Origin: SHVZ01 sp041906305
GTDB taxonomy: Bacteria > Pseudomonadota > Alphaproteobacteria > SHVZ01
Direction of reading: 5' to 3'
Length of the DNA stretch: 64,000 bases
Assembly (NCBI GenBank): GCA_041906305.1
Contig: JAYRJL010000001.1
Location: 248,001-312,000, forward strand
Below the pieces are notes generated by a model. The model searched no databases, was not told the origin of the DNA, and saw only the letters and a program-made list of their open reading frames with translations. This document shows, one piece after another, positions 59,293 through 64,000 of the stretch (positions are counted from its first letter, which is position 1; each line of letters starts with the position of its first letter). Both the position numbers and the translations under genes were made by a program.

Positions 59293-61305
59293 ATGGCCCA
59301 GGGTGAAGCGTCGCGCACGGCCGGACGGGCGGTCACGCAGGAGGACATCTGGCTGATGCACCGGGTCGGCAACCCGGCGGCGAGCCCCGACGGGCGCTGG
59401 CTGGCGGTCGCGGTGATCGAGCCGGCCTACGACCCGGCCGACCAGGTCAATGGCCTCTGGGTGGTGGCGTCCGACGGCAAGAGGCCGCCTCGCTGCCTCA
59501 CCCGCGGTCCGGCGCCGCTGGGGGCCCCGGCCTGGTCGCCCGACGGGACCAGGCTCGCCTTCGCCAGCAAGCGCGACGGCGATTCGGTCGCGCAGGTCTA
59601 CGTCATGCCGGTCGCCGGCGGCGCGCCTCAGCGCGTGACCTCGGGCGAGGGCGGCGCGCGGTATCCGAAGTGGCGACCCGACGGAAAGGCGATCCTCTAC
59701 GAGGCCGACTGCGCCGCCGACGGCAGCCAGGCGCAGCCGAAATCCTCGGCGCGTATCTTCGAGGCCATGCCGGTGCGCTTCTGGAACAAGTGGCTGGACG
59801 AGCGCCGGCCGCATCCGCTGGTGATCGAGCTCGAGCCCGGCGCGCAGCCGTTCGATCTCCTGAAGGACACCGCCTTCGCGCGCTCGCCGGGATTCCGCGG
59901 TGGCGCCTTCCGCCAGACCGAGCTCGACACCACCGAGACCCTGGCGGCGCAGTGGGCGCCGGACGGCGCCTCGGTCGTCTTCACGGCCCAGATCAACGCC
60001 GACTCGATGATGCATGTCGAGGCGGAGACCGGCCTCTTCCAGGTGCCGGCGAGCGGCGGCGAGCCCAGGCTCATCACCGATCCGATGGAGAGCTTCTCGG
60101 AGCCGCAGTTCTCGCGCACCGGCGACGCGCTCTATGCGATCCACCGGCCCGAGGGAGCGGGACAGACCGCGGCGCAGCTCGCGCGCTTCGCCTGGCCGAA
60201 GGCCGGCAAGCCCGCGATCGTCACCGAAGGCTGGGATCGCCTCGTCTCCGGATTCTCGATCTCGGCCGACGGCCGCACCGCCTATGTCGACGCGCTCGAC
60301 GATGGCTTTGCCCGCGTGTTCCGCGTGCCCACGTCCGGCGGCAAGGTCGAGCCGCTGCTGCCGACGGGGCGCGGCGCCTATCGCACCGTGACGCCGATCG
60401 AGGGCGGCCTTGCCGCGATCTTCGAGCGCGCGATCCAGCCGCCGGAGATCGTGCGCCTCGAGGGCGACGGCCATGTGCCGCTGACCACGTTCAACGCCGC
60501 CCGCATCTCCGAGATCGACGCGCCGGATCCGCAGCACTTCTGGTTCACCTCGGCCGAAGGATTGCGCATCCACAACATGCTGATCCTGCCGCCAGGCTTC
60601 GATCCGAAGAAGAAGTACCCGCTGGTGGCGCTGATCCATGGCGGGCCGGCAACCGCGTACACCGATGCCTTCAACTACTCCGCCTACTGGTTCCACAAGC
60701 ACCTGCTGGCGACGCCGGGCTATGTCGTGATCGCGACCAACTACAAGGGCTCGCTCGGCCTGGGCCGAGCCTTCGCCGAGGCGATCGAGCGCGACGTGCT
60801 GCGCGGGCCGTGCCTCGACGTCCTCGCCGGCATCGACGAGGCGATCCGGCTGTATCCGTTCATCGACAAGGACCGCATCGCCGCAGTCGGCGGCAGCTAC
60901 GGCGGCTACATGGTCAACTGGCTGAACGGCACCTCGAAGCGCTTCAAGTGCCTCGTCTCCCATGTCGGCCCGATGAACAACGAGGCGCAGTACGGCACCA
61001 ACGACGGCGGCATGGAGCGCGAACGCCGCATGGGCGTGCCGATCTGGGAGCAGGGCGGGCAGTGGAACGACCAGAGCCCGATCCGCTATGCGGGCAACTT
61101 CTCGACGCCGACCCTGATCACGCATGGCGAGCGCGATTTTCGCGTGCCGCTCGGCGAGGGCCTGACCAACTTCAAGATCCTGAAGCGCCGGCAGGTGCCG
61201 ACCAAGTTCGTCGTGTTCCCGGACGAAGGCCACTTCATCGGCCGGGCCGAGAACACGCGGGTCTTCTGGCGCGAGGTGAAGGCCTGGCTGGCGCGGTTTC
61301 TCTAG
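59293..61305 (+). CDS. S9-family peptidase (prolyl oligopeptidase/acylaminoacyl-peptidase type)
   Basis: A 670-residue serine peptidase: an N-terminal beta-propeller (WSPDGTRLAFASKRDG, SRTGDALYAIH) and a C-terminal alpha/beta-hydrolase domain with nucleophile GGSYGGYMVNW, an oxyanion/Asp segment (GERDFRVPLGEG) and the catalytic His in FPDEGHFI. ATG 59293 begins 156 bp from the divergent ugpB. It degrades peptides, probably in the cytoplasm because no signal peptide is visible. Confidence 0.92.
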   Translation: MAQGEASRTAGRAVTQEDIWLMHRVGNPAASPDGRWLAVAVIEPAYDPADQVNGLWVVASDGKRPPRCLTRGPAPLGAPAWSPDGTRLAFASKRDGDSVAQVYVMPVAGGAPQRVTSGEGGARYPKWRPDGKAILYEADCAADGSQAQPKSSARIFEAMPVRFWNKWLDERRPHPLVIELEPGAQPFDLLKDTAFARSPGFRGGAFRQTELDTTETLAAQWAPDGASVVFTAQINADSMMHVEAETGLFQVPASGGEPRLITDPMESFSEPQFSRTGDALYAIHRPEGAGQTAAQLARFAWPKAGKPAIVTEGWDRLVSGFSISADGRTAYVDALDDGFARVFRVPTSGGKVEPLLPTGRGAYRTVTPIEGGLAAIFERAIQPPEIVRLEGDGHVPLTTFNAARISEIDAPDPQHFWFTSAEGLRIHNMLILPPGFDPKKKYPLVALIHGGPATAYTDAFNYSAYWFHKHLLATPGYVVIATNYKGSLGLGRAFAEAIERDVLRGPCLDVLAGIDEAIRLYPFIDKDRIAAVGGSYGGYMVNWLNGTSKRFKCLVSHVGPMNNEAQYGTNDGGMERERRMGVPIWEQGGQWNDQSPIRYAGNFSTPTLITHGERDFRVPLGEGLTNFKILKRRQVPTKFVVFPDEGHFIGRAENTRVFWREVKAWLARFL

Positions 61306-61381
61306 ACTTGGGATTGCGCGCAAGCTTCGGATAGCGAGGGGCTTCCCCAGGACCTAGGTATGGGACCTAAGGAGACCGCGC

Positions 61382-62434
61382 ATGGACACGAACAAGCTCT
61401 GGACCGCCTTCGAGGCCCGCGACACCAAGGCCGATGGCAGCTTCGTCGCCGCCGTCACCTCGACCGGCATCTACTGCAAGGCCTCGTGCCCGGCACGTCG
61501 GCCGAAGCGCGAGAACGTCCGCTTCTACCCGATGCCGGAGGCGGCGGAGCATGACGGCTACCGCGCCTGCAAGCGCTGCCGGCCGAACCTGGTCGAGACC
61601 GACAATCCGCGCCTCAAGGCCATCCGCAAGGCCGCGCGCCTGATCGACGCCGCGGACGCGATCCCGACGCTGACCATGCTCGGCCGCGCCGTCGGCATCA
61701 GCCCGCATCACCTGCAGCGCCTGTTCACCGAGATCGTCGGCGTGAGCCCGCGCGCCTATGGCGAGGCGAAGCGCGTCGCGCGCCTCAAGGAGGACCTCAA
61801 GAAGGGCGAGCCGGTGGCGCAGGCGATGTACGGCGCCGGCTACGGCTCGGCGAGCCGGCTCTATGAGAAGGCCCAGGCCGAGCTCGGCATGACGCCGGCG
61901 CGATACCGCAAGGGCGGCGTCGACGAGGACATCCGCTACGCGATCCGGAAGACGCCGCTCGACCTCCTCTTGGTTGCGGCGACGGAGAAGGGCGTCTGCA
62001 TGATCGCGCTCGGCGACGACGAGAAGCGCCTCGGCAAGGAGCTCGAGGCCGAAGTCCCCGGCGCCAGCATCGCGCGCGACGAAGGCGGTCTCGGATCCTA
62101 TGTCGACCCGATCGTCCGTCACCTCTCCGGCAAGCTTCCCGATCTCTCGCTGCCGCTCGATATCAGGGCGACCGCGTTCCAGCGCCGCGTCTGGCAGGAG
62201 CTTCAGCGCATCCCCTCCGGCACGACCGCGAGCTACCAGGAAGTCGCCGACCGCATCGGCAAGCCGAGCGCGGTGCGCGCGGTCGCGAACGCCTGCGGCG
62301 CCAACCCGGTGCCGCTGGTCATCCCCTGCCATCGCGTGGTCCGCACCGACGGCACGGTCGGCGGCTATCGCTGGGGGACGAAGCGCAAGGAAGCCCTGCT
62401 GGCGCGCGAGCGCCGCGAGGCCGGCGACGACTGA
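61382..62434 (+). CDS. ada: Ada: bifunctional methylation-repair protein and activator
   Basis: Ada repairs methylphosphotriesters and O6-methylguanine and activates the adaptive response. The N-terminal zinc domain has STGIYCKASCPARRPKRENVRFYPMPEAAEHDGYRACKRCRP (four Cys). An AraC-type HTH follows (LGRAVGISPHHLQRLFTEIVGVSPRAYGEAKR). The C-terminal methyltransferase has the active Cys in VIPCHRVVRTDG. The 350-residue length is normal for full Ada. Confidence 0.96.
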   Translation: MDTNKLWTAFEARDTKADGSFVAAVTSTGIYCKASCPARRPKRENVRFYPMPEAAEHDGYRACKRCRPNLVETDNPRLKAIRKAARLIDAADAIPTLTMLGRAVGISPHHLQRLFTEIVGVSPRAYGEAKRVARLKEDLKKGEPVAQAMYGAGYGSASRLYEKAQAELGMTPARYRKGGVDEDIRYAIRKTPLDLLLVAATEKGVCMIALGDDEKRLGKELEAEVPGASIARDEGGLGSYVDPIVRHLSGKLPDLSLPLDIRATAFQRRVWQELQRIPSGTTASYQEVADRIGKPSAVRAVANACGANPVPLVIPCHRVVRTDGTVGGYRWGTKRKEALLARERREAGDD

Positions 62435-62450
62435 TCTGTTCGCAGAAATG

Positions 62451-62475
62451 AAAAGGCCCTCCGCTGAGGAGGGCC
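62451..62475 (-). terminator. Terminator of the small minus-strand gene
   Basis: GGCCCTCC (62455-62462) pairs with GGAGGGCC (62468-62475) around a 5-nt loop. On the minus strand the stem is followed by TTTT (plus 62451-62454) and then CATTTC. It ends the gene at 62502 and is also transcribed from the ada side as a hairpin. Confidence 0.75.
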
Positions 62476-62501
62476 GGCCGGCGTCGAACGAAGAGAAGCG
62501 C

Positions 62502-62759
62502 CTAGGCTTCGATGTCGACGTTCTGTCCGCGGCCGCCGCGCGGTGCCGAACGGGCCGAGCGGACCTCGGCCTGGCGGTTGTTCTCGGTCGTCTCGGCGCG
62601 GTTGTTCCGATCTTCCCGGTTCTCCGAAGCCTCGCGTGTCGACGCGACCGCGTTCCGCGTGACCGTGCGGGCGGCGGGTTCGCGAATCTCGACCGGCCGC
62701 GCGGTGAACGGGTTCACCTGCGGGAGCGGCGGAGGCGGGAGAGGAAGCTGGACGCTCAT
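62502..62759 (-). CDS. Small Pro/Arg-rich hypothetical protein
   Basis: An 85-residue protein. The N-terminus is Pro-rich (MSVQLPLPPPPLPQVNPFTA), and the rest is rich in Arg, Asn and Glu (EASENREDRNNRAETTENNRQ). It appears disordered. A good terminator follows. It may be a real small gene, given the terminator and the clean start, but no function can be assigned. Confidence 0.5.
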   Translation of the reverse strand: MSVQLPLPPPPLPQVNPFTARPVEIREPAARTVTRNAVASTREASENREDRNNRAETTENNRQAEVRSARSAPRGGRGQNVDIEA

Positions 62760-62912
62760 GACAAAGGAAGCGTAGCCCTTTGCCTAAACGCCCGCAAGCG
62801 ACGAAGATAAACAATTACCTAAAAGACAATCTAAATGGCGGAGAGGCCGGCCAGTTGTCATCGCCCGCCGGCCATGCGACAAGCCGGGCCGCTTCCCCCA
62901 GGCGGCAGTCGG

Positions 62913-63629
62913 ATGCAGCTTTCCGTCGTCATTCCGGTCAAGAACGAGGCCGACAACATCGTCGCCCTGGTCGACGAGGTCGAGGCGGCGCTGGCCGGGC
63001 GCTTCGACTTCGAGATCCTGGTGGTCGATGACGGCTCCACCGACGCAACCGCAGATAAGCTGAAGGCGGCCAAGGCCCGGCTGCCGCGCCTCCGGCTGGT
63101 CCGCCATGCCGCCAACCGCGGCCAGAGCGCCGGGGTCTGGACCGGGGTCAGGCGGGCGCGCGGCGAGTGGATCGCCACCCTCGACGGCGACGGCCAGAAC
63201 GATCCGGCGGACCTGCCCCAGATGTTCGCCAGGCTCTCGGTCGACCCCAAGCCCGACATGGTCGCCGGCCATCGCGTGAACCGGAAGGACACGGCGTCCA
63301 AGAAGATCGCGTCCCGCCTCGCCAACCGCATCCGCGGCGCACTTCTCAAGGACGAGACGCCGGACTCCGGCTGCGGCATCAAGATCTTCCGACGCGAGCT
63401 GTTCCTCGAGCTTCCCTACTTCGACCACATGCACCGCTTCCTGCCGGCGCTGGCGCGCCGCCACGGCGCGCGCGTGGTCTCGGTCGCGGTCAATCACCGC
63501 CCGCGCGGCGCGGGATCCTCGAACTACACGAATTTCGGCCGGCTCAAGGCGGGCATCCTCGACCTGTTCGGCGTGTGGTGGCTGATCCGCCGCTCGCGCC
63601 TGCCCATCGACGCAAGAGAAGAGACGTAA
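62913..63629 (+). CDS. Family 2 glycosyltransferase, polyprenyl-phosphate type
   Basis: A 238-residue GT-A enzyme. The acidic DDGSTDATADKL and TLDGDGQNDPADLPQMF motifs are characteristic of dolichyl/polyprenyl-phosphate glycosyltransferases. The GFRI-like SGCGIKIFRRELF and the GSSNYTNFGRLKAGILDLF segment near the C-terminus match. It transfers a sugar to a lipid carrier at the cytoplasmic membrane face. ATG 62913 is the natural start. The LABN and GT39 genes follow, forming a lipid-A/envelope glycan-modification set. Confidence 0.9.
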   Translation: MQLSVVIPVKNEADNIVALVDEVEAALAGRFDFEILVVDDGSTDATADKLKAAKARLPRLRLVRHAANRGQSAGVWTGVRRARGEWIATLDGDGQNDPADLPQMFARLSVDPKPDMVAGHRVNRKDTASKKIASRLANRIRGALLKDETPDSGCGIKIFRRELFLELPYFDHMHRFLPALARRHGARVVSVAVNHRPRGAGSSNYTNFGRLKAGILDLFGVWWLIRRSRLPIDAREET

Positions 63630-63633
63630 CGCG

Positions 63634-63912
63634 ATGACCTTCGACATCGAGCCGATCTGGCTGGCGATCGGCTTCGCCGGCCAGGCGCTGTTCTCGGCGC
63701 GCTTCATCGTCCAGTGGATCATGAGCGAGCGCGTCGGCAAGAGCGTCATCCCGCTCGCCTTCTGGATCTTCTCGATCGCCGGCGGCGTGACCTTGCTGGC
63801 CTACGCGATCCACCGCGCCGATCCGGTGATCATTGCCGGCCAGGCCGGCGGCCTCGTCGTCTACGCGCGCAATCTCTGGCTCATCCGCAGGGAGCGCCGC
63901 GCCGCCGCATGA
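63634..63912 (+). CDS. Lipid-A-disaccharide synthase N-terminal-like (LABN) membrane protein
   Basis: A 92-residue LABN-domain protein with three hydrophobic segments (PIWLAIGFAGQALFSARFIVQWIMSE, PLAFWIFSIAGGVTLLAYAI, PVIIAGQAGGLVVYARNLWLI). Stand-alone LABN proteins typically sit between a GT2 and a GT39 enzyme and are thought to take part in flipping or handling undecaprenyl-linked sugars. It starts 4 bp after the GT2 gene and overlaps the next gene by ATGA. Confidence 0.88.
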   Translation: MTFDIEPIWLAIGFAGQALFSARFIVQWIMSERVGKSVIPLAFWIFSIAGGVTLLAYAIHRADPVIIAGQAGGLVVYARNLWLIRRERRAAA

Positions 63913-64000
63913 CCGAGGCGCGTGTCCGCCAAGCGGGCCTGGGCGAGGGCGCGATCGCGCTCCTCGTCGTCGCCGCGGTCACCATCGCGCGCCTGCTTCT
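63909..64000 (+). CDS. GT39-type membrane glycosyltransferase (start only)
   Basis: ATG 63909 overlaps the LABN stop (ATGA). Only about 30 residues are in the window: a short polar N-terminus and the start of a hydrophobic segment (GAIALLVVAAVTIARLLL). Position and the first membrane segment fit an ArnT-like GT39 enzyme that usually completes GT2-LABN clusters. The assignment rests on context. Confidence 0.6.
   Translation, partial: MTEARVRQAGLGEGAIALLVVAAVTIARLL

Overview
The window is high-GC DNA from an alphaproteobacterium, probably in or near the Rhodospirillales or Hyphomicrobiales. The basis is gene content (a cysE-iscR-isc-mnmA operon, a LON-domain/Trm112/DUF971 neighbourhood, an HWE-type kinase, CnoX with a CGPC thioredoxin domain) and tRNA sequences of alphaproteobacterial type. 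The genus cannot be fixed from the sequence alone.

Layout. (1) About 1-11,037 is the right-hand part of a prophage or prophage remnant. It ends with a tyrosine integrase whose 3' end runs antisense into a tRNA-Gly(GCC) gene. It holds an HK97-type portal gene joined directly to a tape-measure gene, several small unknown genes (one resembling the SinR/Cas2-like fold), an SRAP abasic-site protein, an Xre-type regulator with operator-like palindromes, and an excisionase-like HTH gene. (2) 11,144-17,701 has ProXp-ala, CnoX, a LON-domain protein, Trm112 and DUF971. The set is interrupted by a divergent pair: a GT-C glycosyltransferase and a secreted clan GH-D glycosidase. (3) 17,701-24,721 is a phosphate-starvation block: Tat-exported phosphatase PhoX, a c-type cytochrome, then pstSCAB. 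Pho-box-like repeats lie before phoX and pstS. (4) 24,856-38,983 holds a second SRAP paralogue, a methyltransferase, a GFA-family protein, an ABC-2 exporter behind an attenuator-like leader, a CcdA-like/thioredoxin pair, an Xre-cupin regulator, tandem MFS exporters, an aldo-keto reductase, a LysE exporter and a sensor kinase. (5) 39,047-40,948 is a 1.85 kb islet bounded by a 48-bp direct repeat of the 3' part of a tRNA(CAT) gene. It carries a DUF433/DUF5615 toxin-antitoxin-like pair and no integrase. (6) 41,094-50,427 is one long minus-strand iron-sulfur operon: cysE-iscR-desulfurase-iscS-iscU-iscA-hscB-hscA-fdx-iscX-mnmA-GNAT. It is headed by a promoter with an IscR type-1-like site. (7) 50,496-64,000 has an alpha/beta hydrolase, tyrS, a TPR protein with a fucosyltransferase-like domain, the ugpBAEC glycerol-3-phosphate importer with a Pho-box-like site, an S9 peptidase, ada, and the start of a GT2/LABN/GT39 envelope-lipid modification cluster.

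How the genes fit together. PhoX, PstSCAB and UgpBAEC form a probable PhoB regulon covering phosphate release, phosphate uptake and glycerophosphodiester-derived phosphate. CysE makes the cysteine precursor, the desulfurases take its sulfur, IscU/IscA/HscAB/Fdx build and deliver clusters, and MnmA uses IscS-derived sulfur for tRNA thiolation, all downstream of one IscR-like site.

The most unusual features are the two SRAP paralogues, which share non-canonical active-site residues and a terminal QGSLF motif resembling a sliding-clamp-binding peptide. Next are the integrase-less tRNA-bounded toxin-antitoxin islet, the attenuator-like leader of the ABC exporter, and the direct portal-to-tape-measure junction. 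All assignments come from reading the sequence; no database search was run.
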